Counted from the stretch's first letter, positions 9,553-19,389 are shown. The stretch is DNA of 64,000 nucleotides from Microvirga terricola (GCF_011777495.1 NZ_JAATJS010000001.1:248001-312000), one strand, 5' to 3'. Numbers and translations: made by a program. Notes: generated by a model not told the origin, from the letters alone.

Positions 9553-9567
9553 TCCTTCAATGATCCT

Positions 9568-10716
9568 TCAGGCCTTGTAGGCCTCGACCCCCGCGCCCAG
9601 ATGCGCGTTGTTGGCCTCGCGGATGCGCGCGGCCTCATCATCGTAGAGGAAGGGCAGGAACGCGTAGCGGCGACCCGCTGTGACTTTCGACACCGCGTGC
9701 AACAGCGGGCACGAGAACACCACCGCGCCGCCGGGCGGCGCCTTGTAGCCGCGCGATCCGTATTCCGGAAAGCTGACCTCGCCGCCCTCGAACTCAGCAT
9801 TGAGATTGATCGACACCGCAAACCGCCGATGTGCGGTGCCTTTGGTGGTGTTGTCGCGGTGCGCACGGAAATGGCCGCCATCCTCCGCCGCGTAGCAGGA
9901 GACGATGTAGCGCTCCATGCGGGTCGGCGTGAAGAAGTGAACCTTCTCGATCTCAGGATTGATGCGGCGGATCACCCGCGCCTGAGCCTGGCGGATCAGG
10001 GTATCATCCGTGATCGTGAAATCTTTCCGGCGCTTGTGGTCTGGATTGTGAACCGGAACGGTCTTGCCGTCGATCTCGCGCATGTAGCCGGATTCCTGGC
10101 CGCCATGCTGCTCATAGAGATTGATGAGGTGCTGGCAGAACCCAGGCTCGAACACATCGGGAATGACAAGAACGGGCGCCGGAATTTCGAACCCAGCGAA
10201 GCGGTCGACCGGCGGAAGGTTCCGCAGATAGGCCATGATCTCTTCATGGGTGTCGTCCTTGAACGGAAAGATCGCGCGGACGCGCAAGGTCGGGTTCAGC
10301 ACCATCCAGAAACGGCGAAGGGCCACAGGCTCTCCCGGCCGCATCTCGACATTCTCAGGCATGGCTCCATAGAGGCGGCTGACCTTGCCATCGTAATCCT
10401 GCACCTGCCGAATACCGGGAAAGCTGTCCTGAACCCGCCCCTCCACGCTGTCGCCCGGATCGATGCTGACCCCGAAGAACGCGATCTTGTCGTCATCGAA
10501 GAGGCTGCGATGCGTCGTCTGCACCGCTGTTTGCACGCTGCGGCCGGGATCGTCGGAGGCCGTGCCATAGAAACAGAGGACGATGTACCGGCCAGCCACC
10601 GTGTCGAACTGATAGGTCGGATTCCCGGCGCAGGCTTGCGTGAACCACGGCGCGGAATCGCCCACCTGGCGCACCTTGTACTTTGGCTCTGTACCCTCGG
10701 TCACCATTTCCCCCAT
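9568..10716 (-). CDS. Redoxin-like domain fused to a 2OG-Fe(II) oxygenase
   Basis: A 382-residue two-domain protein. Residues about 15-165 look like a peroxiredoxin/AhpC-TSA fold (VGDSAPWF opening, FFGVSIDP, RRFWMVLNPTLRV), but the place of the peroxidatic cysteine reads GTASDDPG, so the catalytic Cys appears to be missing. Residues about 175-375 form a prolyl-4-hydroxylase-type dioxygenase with iron ligands H286 and D288 (HRD) and H340, and R349/R350 for 2-oxoglutarate. The N-terminal part may therefore bind rather than reduce. It follows an EamA exporter gene on the same strand by 51 bp. Substrate unknown. Confidence 0.85.
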   Translation of the reverse strand: MGEMVTEGTEPKYKVRQVGDSAPWFTQACAGNPTYQFDTVAGRYIVLCFYGTASDDPGRSVQTAVQTTHRSLFDDDKIAFFGVSIDPGDSVEGRVQDSFPGIRQVQDYDGKVSRLYGAMPENVEMRPGEPVALRRFWMVLNPTLRVRAIFPFKDDTHEEIMAYLRNLPPVDRFAGFEIPAPVLVIPDVFEPGFCQHLINLYEQHGGQESGYMREIDGKTVPVHNPDHKRRKDFTITDDTLIRQAQARVIRRINPEIEKVHFFTPTRMERYIVSCYAAEDGGHFRAHRDNTTKGTAHRRFAVSINLNAEFEGGEVSFPEYGSRGYKAPPGGAVVFSCPLLHAVSKVTAGRRYAFLPFLYDDEAARIREANNAHLGAGVEAYKA

Positions 10717-10767
10717 TGACGTTAGGTTATTATGTTTTTCCTAGCGACCAGAATCGCATCCTGCAAG

Positions 10768-11670
10768 TCAGCTTTGCCCGAGGAGCAGAAGCGCGACCCC
10801 GCCGACGATCAGGACCATGCCCATAATCTCCCGCCGCGTCGTGGCCTGGGACAGGAACCGGTGCGATACGGCCTGTGCCATCAGAACCTCGACGAGCGCC
10901 AGGGTGCGGACATTCGCAGCCGTCGTCAGGGCAAACCCTAAAAACCAGAACTGGGAAGCGAGCGCTCCCAAAAAGCCGGCGCCGAGCGAGGGCTTCCAGG
11001 CGGAAAAGCTGGCAAACAGGGCCTTGCGGTCGAAAAGGCCGAGCCAGACGAGGAGGATCACTGTCTGCGCCCCGAGCCCCCACACCAGGGTCGTCGTAGC
11101 CCGCATGAGGGACGAGCCCTCGCCAAGCGAGAGAATCGCGCCGCGAAAGCCGATGGCCGCCAAAGCGAAGAACGCGCCCGAGACGACCCCCGCCACAACC
11201 GGCCGCAGGCCGGACGAGGTCAGGCTCGCTCCCGGCTTCATCGACATCCCGATCACGCCGAGCGTGGCGATGAGAATCGCCAGCGCGACGAGAGGGGTCA
11301 AATGATCGCCGAGGATGATGAGGCCGAAGAGCGCGACCTGTACCGGCTCGGTTTTCGTATAGGCAGTGACCACAGAAAAGGCGCGCTCCCGCATGGCCGA
11401 GAGCATGAGGGCGGTCGCCAAAATCTGCGCCGTTGCGCCGCCCAGCACATAAAGCAGGAAAGGACCGTTCGGCACCGGCACAGTCTCGGCCGTCACGAGC
11501 CGCAGGACGGCGAGCGCAATCAGGGCGAAAGGAAAGCCATAGAGAAACCGCACCTGCGTCGCGCCGACGGTGCCGATCTTCTCGGTCAACCGGCGCTGCG
11601 TGGCGTTCCGGCCCGTTTGCGCCGCCGCAGCGACAAGGGTCACCGGCACCCAGAAAAGGGAGAGATCCAT
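10768..11670 (-). CDS. EamA/DMT family transporter
   Basis: A 300-residue polytopic membrane protein with about ten transmembrane segments in two repeated halves, as in the drug/metabolite transporter superfamily. The opening MDLSLFWVPVTLVAAAAQTG and the QVRFLYGFPFALIAL segment fit the EamA type. The start is placed at 11670, since the extra 11 residues of the longer frame (a GTG at 11703) are hydrophilic and AAGG precedes the later ATG. Exported substrate is unknown. Same strand as the downstream oxygenase gene, divergent from the carboxypeptidase gene. Confidence 0.87.
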   Translation of the reverse strand: MDLSLFWVPVTLVAAAAQTGRNATQRRLTEKIGTVGATQVRFLYGFPFALIALAVLRLVTAETVPVPNGPFLLYVLGGATAQILATALMLSAMRERAFSVVTAYTKTEPVQVALFGLIILGDHLTPLVALAILIATLGVIGMSMKPGASLTSSGLRPVVAGVVSGAFFALAAIGFRGAILSLGEGSSLMRATTTLVWGLGAQTVILLVWLGLFDRKALFASFSAWKPSLGAGFLGALASQFWFLGFALTTAANVRTLALVEVLMAQAVSHRFLSQATTRREIMGMVLIVGGVALLLLGQS

Positions 11671-11859
11671 GCTTCGACCTTCAAACTGCTTCGCTCCTGC
11701 CACTCTCTTGCCACGGAATGTCTTAGAAGGGGTACCGCTACCGGCGACAAATCCGCCTCGACCTAGTCAAACCCCTGGATCGAGGCTTAAAATGACCCGG
11801 CTGGCTTGAGTGGGGCCCGCCTCGATGTTTCTTTCATTCCGTCTATGGATGCGATCCGC

Positions 11860-13128
11860 ATGAACGCAAGCCGCACCCTCCGCGCGACCGCTTTCGCCCT
11901 GGCCGCCCTGATGAGCGGTTCGGCGCTCGCCGGCAGCCCGGCCCTCGTGGTCGACGTCGAAACCGGTCGCGTCCTGCATGCGGAGCGGGCGACGGATCCG
12001 TGGTTCCCCGCCTCTATCACCAAGCTCATGACGACCTACGTGGCGCTCCAGAAGGTCCGCGCAGGTCAGCTGAAGATGGATTCGCTGCTCACCGTCTCGG
12101 AGGACGCCGCCGCCCTGCCCCCGTCCAAGATGGGCTTCAAGCCGGGCACCCAGATCCGCTTGGACAATGCACTGAAGATTCTGATGGTGAAGTCGGCCAA
12201 TGATGTTGCCGCCACCATCGCCGACAACATCGGCGGCTCCATCGAGGGCTTTTCCCAGATGATGAATGCCGAGGCCCGCCGTCTCGGCATGATCGACAGT
12301 TACTTCGCCAATCCGCACGGGCTGCCCGACGAGCGCAACCAGACCACCGCCCGCGACATGGCGATCCTGGCGCGTGCGCTCCTCACCGAGTTTCCCGAGG
12401 ACCAGGACCTGTTTCATATCGGCGCGATCCAGTTCGGCCGCCGCATCATGCGCAACACCAACGGGCTGATTGGCCGTTATCCGGGCGCGGACGGCATGAA
12501 GACCGGCTTCATCTGCTCCGCGGGGTTCAACGTGGTCGCCAGTGCCAGCCGTAACGGCCGCCACCTCATCACCGTCGTGCTCGGTGCCCCTTCCGCGAAC
12601 GAGCGTACCATGAAGGCCGCCGAGCTTTTCGACCGGGGCTTCAGCACCACCCTGAACTTCACCAATCCGATGCTGACGGCCCTGCCCATGTCGGCCACTC
12701 GCACGCCGCCGGATATGCGCTCCGTCATCTGCGACCGGCGTGGCCCGATGCCGAAGGAGGAGGACGGCTCGACCGTGGCAACCGGCGACGATCCGGGATC
12801 ACCAAATCTCTTCGCCTCGGGCGTGATGGCCTATACGGGCGACGGCACCCAGCCCCTGCGCACGGCGCTCGCCTCGCGCGCAGATGTAGAGCCGGAGCGT
12901 GTCTGGGTCGGCCTGAACCCGCCGTCAGTGGCGGACCTTGCCCGTCAGGCGGCGGAGGAAGATGCCGCCGACCGCGCGCGCAAGGCCAAAACCCACAAGA
13001 AGAAGATCGCTCACACCGGCCCCGCAAAGGCCTCGAAGCATGAGGGCGGCCGCACCAGCCTGACCCTGACGCCTGTCAGCAAGGGGGCGCCTAAGGCGGG
13101 CAAGACGGCGAAATCCGCCAAGAACTGA
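11860..13128 (+). CDS. D-alanyl-D-alanine carboxypeptidase (S11 penicillin-binding protein)
   Basis: A 422-residue exported serine peptidase. After a signal peptide (about 1-24, ending GSALAG) all three S11 motifs are present: SITK (S52-K55), SAN (S112-N114) and KTG (K214-G216). It should trim the terminal D-Ala from peptidoglycan pentapeptides in the periplasm. The C-terminus has a long Lys/Ala-rich tail (KAKTHKKKIAHTGPAKASK) that may touch the cell wall. An alternative ATG at 11845 adds five residues; neither has a strong Shine-Dalgarno. A stable hairpin follows the gene. Confidence 0.9.
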   Translation: MNASRTLRATAFALAALMSGSALAGSPALVVDVETGRVLHAERATDPWFPASITKLMTTYVALQKVRAGQLKMDSLLTVSEDAAALPPSKMGFKPGTQIRLDNALKILMVKSANDVAATIADNIGGSIEGFSQMMNAEARRLGMIDSYFANPHGLPDERNQTTARDMAILARALLTEFPEDQDLFHIGAIQFGRRIMRNTNGLIGRYPGADGMKTGFICSAGFNVVASASRNGRHLITVVLGAPSANERTMKAAELFDRGFSTTLNFTNPMLTALPMSATRTPPDMRSVICDRRGPMPKEEDGSTVATGDDPGSPNLFASGVMAYTGDGTQPLRTALASRADVEPERVWVGLNPPSVADLARQAAEEDAADRARKAKTHKKKIAHTGPAKASKHEGGRTSLTLTPVSKGAPKAGKTAKSAKN

Positions 13129-13151
13129 GCGGGCTGCTCGGTTCTGACCCT

Positions 13152-13177
13152 GGGGGCCGTTAACGCGGACGGCCCTT
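13152..13177 (+). terminator. Hairpin after the carboxypeptidase gene
   Basis: A 7-bp perfect stem GGGCCGT / ACGGCCC (13154-13160 and 13169-13175) with an 8-nt loop, 25 nt after the stop. The tail (TTGCAATC) is only weakly T-rich, so termination strength is uncertain. Confidence 0.5.
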
Positions 13178-13229
13178 GCAATCGCATCCAATCCGCGCGA
13201 ACGGTGCTGGTCCTTACGCGAACGCCGAC

Positions 13230-14138
13230 ATGAACCAGACCACCTCCCCCGCCAACGGAATGCTTTTCGCGCTGGCCTCCGCATCTCTTTACGGCCTCAA
13301 CATCGTGTATGCCCGCATGGCGTCCTTTGCCGGGGCAAGCGGAACGGCCATCGTGGTCTACAGGGTGCTACTGATGCTTGCGCTCGTCGCGATTGCGGCG
13401 GCGGTCACCCGGCGCACGCTTGCCATGGCGCGCGAGGAGCTGAGCACCATGCTTATCCTCGGAATCTCCACCGCGCTCCTCGGCATCTGCTACCTTTCGG
13501 CGGTGGCCTTCATTCCGGTCACGGTCGCGGCGGTTGTTTTCTACACCTTCCCGATCCTCATCGTGCTCGCGAGCCCCTTCGTCGAGGGTACCCGGCTCAC
13601 GCCGACCCTGATCGGGGTCGCCGCCCTAGCCACGCTCGGCGTCGTGATGGTGGTAGGGCCCGCTTTCAGTGGCCTCGACTGGCGGGGGCTCGCCCTCGCC
13701 TTCGCAGCAAGCGTCGCCACCGCGGTGCAATTCTTTGCCGGAGCGCGTTGCCGCAAGACAGGCGTCGTTGCCAAGGTTTTCTGGATCCATCTCCTGGTTC
13801 TGCCCACCGCCACTCTGATCGGCCTCGTGACGGGGCAGCTTGCGCCTCCCTCGACCCTGGCGGTCGCGCCCTTTGCCGTCGCCATGACCATCGGCGGCTA
13901 CATCGTGGGCTTCGTCATGCAGTTTCTGGCGCTTGGTCGCATTACTGCCGTCGCCGCCGGGATCATCTATTGCACGGAGCCTGTGGTCGCTGCCCTGTCG
14001 TCGGTGCTGATTCTTGGCGAAACCGTCAATGCGCTGCAAATCGCAGGCGGCCTTCTGGTGTTGGCGGCCATCGTCACCAATGTCTTGTTGGAACAGCGCC
14101 GTCACAAGGACGCGCCGATGGTCGCAATCGCGGATTGA
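13230..14138 (+). CDS. EamA/DMT family transporter
   Basis: A 302-residue membrane protein with about ten hydrophobic segments and the internal duplication of EamA exporters (MLFALASASLYGLNIVYAR at the start and the IIYCTEPVVAALSSVLILGE block near the end). The ATG at 13230 is chosen over a TTG 54 nt upstream because the first membrane helix begins right after it. Its stop is only 3 bp before the cobW-like GTPase start, so the two are probably co-translated; this may point to a metal- or metabolite-export link, but the substrate is not predictable. Confidence 0.85.
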   Translation: MNQTTSPANGMLFALASASLYGLNIVYARMASFAGASGTAIVVYRVLLMLALVAIAAAVTRRTLAMAREELSTMLILGISTALLGICYLSAVAFIPVTVAAVVFYTFPILIVLASPFVEGTRLTPTLIGVAALATLGVVMVVGPAFSGLDWRGLALAFAASVATAVQFFAGARCRKTGVVAKVFWIHLLVLPTATLIGLVTGQLAPPSTLAVAPFAVAMTIGGYIVGFVMQFLALGRITAVAAGIIYCTEPVVAALSSVLILGETVNALQIAGGLLVLAAIVTNVLLEQRRHKDAPMVAIAD

Positions 14139-14141
14139 ATC

Positions 14142-15296
14142 ATGTCTGAGACCCGCCCCACCATGCTTCCGCCTTCACCCATTCCGCTGACGATCCTCAC
14201 CGGGTTTCTGGGCGCGGGGAAAACGACGCTGCTCAACCGGCTGCTGCAGGACCCAGCGCTCAAGGACACGGTCGTCATCATCAACGAGTTCGGCGAGATC
14301 GGCCTCGATCACCTGCTCGTCGAGAAGGTCGACGAGGACATGGTGCTGCTCTCGGCAGGCTGTCTCTGCTGTACGGTGCGCGGCGACCTCATCGCCACGC
14401 TCGAAGACCTGCTGCGCAAGCGCGACAACGGGCGCATCACGCCGTTCCGTCGTGTGATCATCGAGACGACGGGTCTCGCCGATCCCGCGCCGATCCTCCA
14501 CGCAGTGCTCTATCATCCCTATCTCTCGATGCGCTACGCGGTCGAAGGCGTCGTGACGGTGATCGATGCGGTCAACGGCGCGGCAACCCTCGACGCGCAT
14601 CGCGAAGCGGTGAAGCAGGCGGCGGTCGCCGAGCGGATCGTGTTGACGAAAACCGATCTCGTGCGGGACCAGACTAACCTCGCGAATTTGCGAAAGCGTC
14701 TACACGACCTCAATCCCGGCGCGTCGATCCTGCCCGCCGACGCCGCAGCTGATGCCGTTGTGGCGGGCGGCCTCTTCGATCTCGAAGGCAAGATCGCCGA
14801 CGTGCGCGAGTGGCTGAAGGCCGAGGCAGTGGAAAAGGCCGAGCGCGAGAGCCATGCGCATCAGCACGGCCATCATCACCACGGCCACAACGACCACGGC
14901 CATCATCACCATCACGACGTGAACCGGCACGACGAGCGCATCCGCGCCTTCTGCCTGACAAGCGACCGGCCCATCCGCCAAGGCACGCTCGACATGTTCC
15001 TCGATCTCTTGCGCTCGTCGCAAGGCGCGAAGCTGCTACGCGTGAAAGGGCTCGTCGCACTGGCCGAAGACCCGGAGCATCCGGTGGTGATCCACGGTGT
15101 GCAGCATGTCATTCATGTGCCCGCCGTGCTGCCGAAATGGCCGAGCGAAGACCGGCGCAGCCGCCTCGTCTTCATCGTCGACGATCTCGACCGCAGCGTC
15201 GTTGAAAATCTCTGGAACGCCTTCTTGGGCAAACCCGCCATCGACCAGCCGGACGCGGCGGCTTTGTCAGACAATCCGCTTTCGTTGCGGCGATAA
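14142..15296 (+). CDS. CobW/COG0523 family GTPase with a His-rich metal-binding loop
   Basis: A 384-residue G3E GTPase with P-loop GFLGAGKT (21-28), the metal-binding CLCC (C74, C76, C77) and a guanine-specificity TKTD (169-172). Residues 238-263 are dominated by histidine, a flexible zinc/cobalt-binding loop between the GTPase and the C-terminal CobW domain. Such proteins are metallochaperones that deliver metal to client enzymes at the cost of GTP; the client could be a zinc or cobalt protein. It is tightly coupled to an EamA transporter gene. No Zur or cobalamin switch was recognised upstream. Confidence 0.92.
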   Translation: MSETRPTMLPPSPIPLTILTGFLGAGKTTLLNRLLQDPALKDTVVIINEFGEIGLDHLLVEKVDEDMVLLSAGCLCCTVRGDLIATLEDLLRKRDNGRITPFRRVIIETTGLADPAPILHAVLYHPYLSMRYAVEGVVTVIDAVNGAATLDAHREAVKQAAVAERIVLTKTDLVRDQTNLANLRKRLHDLNPGASILPADAAADAVVAGGLFDLEGKIADVREWLKAEAVEKAERESHAHQHGHHHHGHNDHGHHHHHDVNRHDERIRAFCLTSDRPIRQGTLDMFLDLLRSSQGAKLLRVKGLVALAEDPEHPVVIHGVQHVIHVPAVLPKWPSEDRRSRLVFIVDDLDRSVVENLWNAFLGKPAIDQPDAAALSDNPLSLRR

Positions 15297-15306
15297 AACT
15301 CAAACG

Positions 15307-15338
15307 AAAAATGGCGGAGCTTCGACCCCGCCATTTTT
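15307..15338. terminator. Bidirectional Rho-independent terminator
   Basis: The stem AAAAATGGCGG / CCGCCATTTTT with a loop of about 10 nt has an A-run on one side and a T-run on the other. It serves both the cobW-like gene (plus strand) and the convergent NRPS gene (minus strand), which meet here. Confidence 0.88.
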
Positions 15339-15363
15339 CGCTGTTAAGCCGAAGCGTGCCATT

Positions 15364-18300
15364 TTAAGCGGGCACCAAAGCCTTCGGCTCTGCTGGAGCT
15401 GTAGAGACCGTAGCAACTCGCCTGCGCTCCTGAGCCGGCGAGCCATACCAATCACTGTGCGCGGGAATGGATTCGCCCTTCATCACCAGCGTCAGCGGGC
15501 CGAGCGTCGAGAAATGGCCGAGCTCGGTATCGTAAAGAACCGTCGAGCCCGAGCCCACCGACACACCCGTTCCGACGTGGATGCGCCCCACCTTCATCAG
15601 GCGGTCTTCATAGAGGTGAGTCTGCAAGCAGGCATTGGCGTTAATCGCCGCATAGTCGCCGATGGTCACGCAATCGAACTCGGTGATGTCGGTGGTATCC
15701 ATGTAGATGCCCTTGCCGGTCTTGGTGCCGAACAAGCGCAGCGCCCAGGGCAGGAACGGCGTGCCGCGGAAATGATCGAGAATGGCCTTGCCCGCCATGC
15801 CCCAATACATGACCGCCACCGCTTCCGTGCGCAGCGCCCACCACGACCACATGGGGTGCATGGTCGGTTTGTACACGCCCATGAGAAGCCACTTGTAAGC
15901 TGCCGAGACGAGCAACTGGACGACCGCAATCACCACGCTGGCGACGACGCACAACGCAAGCGCCGTTCCCCAGCGCCCTTCCGTGACCGGAGCGGTCAGA
16001 ACCTCCATCGCCATGGTGGCAAAGGTGATGAAGAGCGCGGTCGGGAGCGTGATGTTGAAGCCCTCGAAAAGCGCACGCCCCCATTTCAACCGCTTGGGCG
16101 GCTCGTAGGTATCCGTCACAGCGGTGTTGAAGCGCTGGCGCACGGGAAGCTGGATCGGCGGCGAGCCGAACCAGGTCTCGTCCGCTCCAACCTGTCCGCC
16201 CTCCGGCGGTTTCGACTTCACGCCGATGAGCGCGCCGCTTGCGATGTCGTAGCCCGGAGGCACGACGGCATCGTTGCCGATGAACACGCGTGAGCCCGTC
16301 GTGACGGTGCCGAGCGTCATCCAGCCGCGGCGCATTTCCTCGTCGCCGAGCACCACGTCGTCTGCGATGAAATTCTGATCGCCGAGATCGATGAGGTCGA
16401 AACGGCCCGCGAGATTGGTCGAAATCTCCGAGCCCTTGCCGATCTTCGCACCCATCAGGCGATACCAGGCGCGCATATAGACCGTCGCGAAGAGCGATGA
16501 GAGCACTTCGAGCATCACCTCGGTCGAAAGGCCGACAAGCCACTTGCGCGCGTAAAGACCGCTATGGACCGAATAGACCCCCGGCCGCAGGCGCGGCAGC
16601 ACGATCCAGCGGATCGCCGCGATCAGCAGCACGGTTGCAAAAATCATCGTGGCGGCCGCAGGCAGCGCGATGATCGGCATGTAGTAGAGATAGTTGAGGT
16701 GAATGTAGGGTTTGAGCGCGATGTGGATGACAAGATCGATCTGCTCCATCAGGTGGAAAGCAGGCACGATCGGGATCAGCGCAATCGGCGGCGCGAAGAC
16801 CAGCATGGTGATGTAGAATGCGGTCATCCAGCCGCGCCGCGCGGCGCTCGCTTCAGGTGCCGCGGGCAGATGCGTCGGGTCGAGATCGGCGACCTTGACG
16901 GCAGGCGAACCGCGCCACGCTTCCCACGCGCCGATGGTTTCACCCGCCGAGACGGCCGTCAGATCCGCAAGCTCGGCTCCCTCACCGATGACGACATCGT
17001 TCTCCATGACGCAGGACGAGCCGATGGACACATCGCGTCCAATGGTCACCGGGCCGATGATCAACTCGTTGTCGACGACGCGGGCATTGGAAATCGTCAC
17101 CTTACCGCCGATGCTCGCATGATCGCCGATCTCGACGAGATCGACAGCGCTCGCATCGATCTCGGAAATCAGCGCATCCTTACCAATCTTCGCGCCGAGA
17201 GCGCGCAGATAGATGCGGATGGCGGGCGAGCCCTGGAACCACTTCATGTGGACGAGGCTCAAGAAACGCTGCACCAGCCACAGGCGATAGTAATAGACGC
17301 CCCAAAGCGGATAGCGGCCTGGTTTGATGCGTCCGATGATCAGCCATTTCGCGGCAATCGCGATGAAGGTCGTCGCGACATTGACCGCGAGGTAGGCGCC
17401 GAAGATGACCGTCATATCCCGCGCGATGGAGGCATCATCACCGGTGATCAGCGTATAGCCGATGAAGATGCAGAGCCACGGCGCCGACATCAGCGTCAGG
17501 ATGAGCGGCATGGCGGCGGCTTGCGCGAGGCCACACAGCGCACGGCGCAGGAGCGGCGGCGGCGTGAAACCGAGCTCATTCGTCGCGCCGGCATCAGGCC
17601 GCATGCGCTCGTCGAGCCGGGCGGCGATGGCGCGCAACGACCGGCCGGAATAGATGTCCTGAAGCGTGATGCTCGCAAAGCGCGGGTTTTCGCGCACCAC
17701 CGAGACGAACCGCGCCGCCAGCAAAGAATGGCCGCCGAGGTCGAGGAAGAAATCGGCGGTGAATGGCACGACCTGATCGGGGAAAATGCGCTTGGCCGCC
17801 GCCAGCAACGCAGCTTCGGTCGCCGTTTCCGGCTCATCCTGTTCGAGGGCGAGGCCTGGTGTCGTCAGCGGCAGAAGTTTCAGCGCCTTGCGGTCGATCT
17901 TGCCGGAGGCGGCGAGACGCGGAAATTCGGCGACGATCTCAAAGTGTCCCGGCACCATGTAAGGCGGAAGCCGCTCGCGCAGCAGAAGGCGAAGCTGGAT
18001 GAGATCGGGCTCGACGCCTTCGCGCGGCAGAAGGAACGCGACGAGGCGATCCAACCCATCGTCCTTGCGCAGCACGACCGCCACCTGCTCGATGCCGGCA
18101 AGGCTCACAAGCACCGCTTCGATCTCGCCCGGCTCGACCCGGAAGCCGCGGATCTTCACCTGATCGTCGATGCGGCCCTGGAACACGATGCGGCCCAGCA
18201 CATCAACGCTGACCGCATCGCCGGAGCGATAGAGCACCGGATCGGACCCATCCGAGGCGAAGGGATTGGCGATGAATTTTTCCGCCGTCAGCTCGGGACG

Positions 18301-19389
18301 CCCGAGATAACCGGCGGCGATGCCGGGGCCGCCGATCAGAAGCTCACCCTGCTGGCCGGGCGAAACGAGGTTTATCGACTCGTCGACGACATAGCAGGTG
18401 TAGTTCGCAATCGGCTTGCCGATGGTGATCGCATCATCGGTCGCAAGTTCGGCCGCGCAGGCGACCACGGTCGCTTCCGTGGGGCCGTAGCTGTTGAAGA
18501 CGCGCCGGCCATTGCCGACGAAGCGCTCGGCGAGCGCCGGCGGGCAGGCCTCACCGCCAAGGATGACCAGGCGAAGCGAGGGCACCTCGTCGCCGATCAT
18601 GGCGAGCAGCGTCGGCACCGTGTCGATGACGGTCACACCCGCTTCGCGCATTCCGCGCGCCAGCGCCTCGGTGTCCGCGAGCAATTCCTGCCGGGCAACC
18701 CAGAGGCTCGCACCGGCGAGATACGGCACCCAGATCTCTTCCATCGACAGGTCGAAGGCGGCGGAGCAGCCCTGCAGCACGATGTCGTCGGCGTGAACGC
18801 CGTAGAGATCGTTCGAGGACCGCAGATAGTGGCAGATGTTGCGGTGCGTGATGAGGATGCCCTTCGGCGTGCCCGTGGAGCCGGAGGTGTAGATTACATA
18901 GGCCGGGTGGTCCGGGGTGAGGCCGCGGCTGCGCGCATCGCTGAACCCGCCCGCACTGATCTGCGACAGGGAAACGGGTGTATGGACAGGCACGCCCGCG
19001 CCCGTGGCGCTGTTATCCCATCCGTCGGCGACAAGAATGCCTTTGGCCTTCGCATCGCTCAGGCAAATGGCGATGCGGTCGATGGGGGCCTCGGAATCGA
19101 ACGGGAGCCAAGCAGCGCCGGACTTCGCGATCGCAATCTGCGCGATCAAAAGATCCGAGCCGCGCGGCAGCCAGAGGCCCACAACGTCCCCCGGTCCTAC
19201 GCCCTGCGCGACGAGGCCCTCGGCCATTGCGGCCGCGCGGCGGTCGACCTCGAGATAGGTCAGGCGAATGTCCGCATCGACGATGGCGAGCTTGTGCGGA
19301 TTGCTCCGCACCGTCGCCTCGAAAATCTCCGACAGCGTTTCGTCGCGAAGGAACTCTGAGCGGTTCAGGCCGCGGAGGGGATTGGACAT
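15364..19389 (-). CDS. Pls/PosA-type membrane non-ribosomal peptide synthetase
   Basis: A single-module synthetase of 1341 residues. Order: adenylation domain (about 10-510) with YTSGSTGTPKG (167-177), FNSYGPTEAT, YRSGDAV and GRIDDQVKIRG cores; a carrier domain with GGHSLLA (Ser 555) for the phosphopantetheine arm; then a membrane part with several helix groups alternating with left-handed beta-helix (hexapeptide) repeats. This is the architecture of epsilon-poly-lysine synthetase and relatives, which polymerise or isopeptide-link amino acids without a classical condensation or thioesterase domain. The start at 19389 is preferred, as the frame upstream is within the overlapping transferase gene. 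Product unknown. Confidence 0.9.
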   Translation of the reverse strand: MSNPLRGLNRSEFLRDETLSEIFEATVRSNPHKLAIVDADIRLTYLEVDRRAAAMAEGLVAQGVGPGDVVGLWLPRGSDLLIAQIAIAKSGAAWLPFDSEAPIDRIAICLSDAKAKGILVADGWDNSATGAGVPVHTPVSLSQISAGGFSDARSRGLTPDHPAYVIYTSGSTGTPKGILITHRNICHYLRSSNDLYGVHADDIVLQGCSAAFDLSMEEIWVPYLAGASLWVARQELLADTEALARGMREAGVTVIDTVPTLLAMIGDEVPSLRLVILGGEACPPALAERFVGNGRRVFNSYGPTEATVVACAAELATDDAITIGKPIANYTCYVVDESINLVSPGQQGELLIGGPGIAAGYLGRPELTAEKFIANPFASDGSDPVLYRSGDAVSVDVLGRIVFQGRIDDQVKIRGFRVEPGEIEAVLVSLAGIEQVAVVLRKDDGLDRLVAFLLPREGVEPDLIQLRLLLRERLPPYMVPGHFEIVAEFPRLAASGKIDRKALKLLPLTTPGLALEQDEPETATEAALLAAAKRIFPDQVVPFTADFFLDLGGHSLLAARFVSVVRENPRFASITLQDIYSGRSLRAIAARLDERMRPDAGATNELGFTPPPLLRRALCGLAQAAAMPLILTLMSAPWLCIFIGYTLITGDDASIARDMTVIFGAYLAVNVATTFIAIAAKWLIIGRIKPGRYPLWGVYYYRLWLVQRFLSLVHMKWFQGSPAIRIYLRALGAKIGKDALISEIDASAVDLVEIGDHASIGGKVTISNARVVDNELIIGPVTIGRDVSIGSSCVMENDVVIGEGAELADLTAVSAGETIGAWEAWRGSPAVKVADLDPTHLPAAPEASAARRGWMTAFYITMLVFAPPIALIPIVPAFHLMEQIDLVIHIALKPYIHLNYLYYMPIIALPAAATMIFATVLLIAAIRWIVLPRLRPGVYSVHSGLYARKWLVGLSTEVMLEVLSSLFATVYMRAWYRLMGAKIGKGSEISTNLAGRFDLIDLGDQNFIADDVVLGDEEMRRGWMTLGTVTTGSRVFIGNDAVVPPGYDIASGALIGVKSKPPEGGQVGADETWFGSPPIQLPVRQRFNTAVTDTYEPPKRLKWGRALFEGFNITLPTALFITFATMAMEVLTAPVTEGRWGTALALCVVASVVIAVVQLLVSAAYKWLLMGVYKPTMHPMWSWWALRTEAVAVMYWGMAGKAILDHFRGTPFLPWALRLFGTKTGKGIYMDTTDITEFDCVTIGDYAAINANACLQTHLYEDRLMKVGRIHVGTGVSVGSGSTVLYDTELGHFSTLGPLTLVMKGESIPAHSDWYGSPAQERRRVATVSTAPAEPKALVPA

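Noticed and set aside
16564..19359. A very long open frame (over 900 codons) antisense to the Pls-type NRPS gene
   Set aside because: It mirrors the codon bias of the real gene in high-G+C DNA, is full of Arg/His/Asp-rich low-complexity sequence and has no recognisable domain. Similar antisense frames lie over cobT, sucA and atpD.
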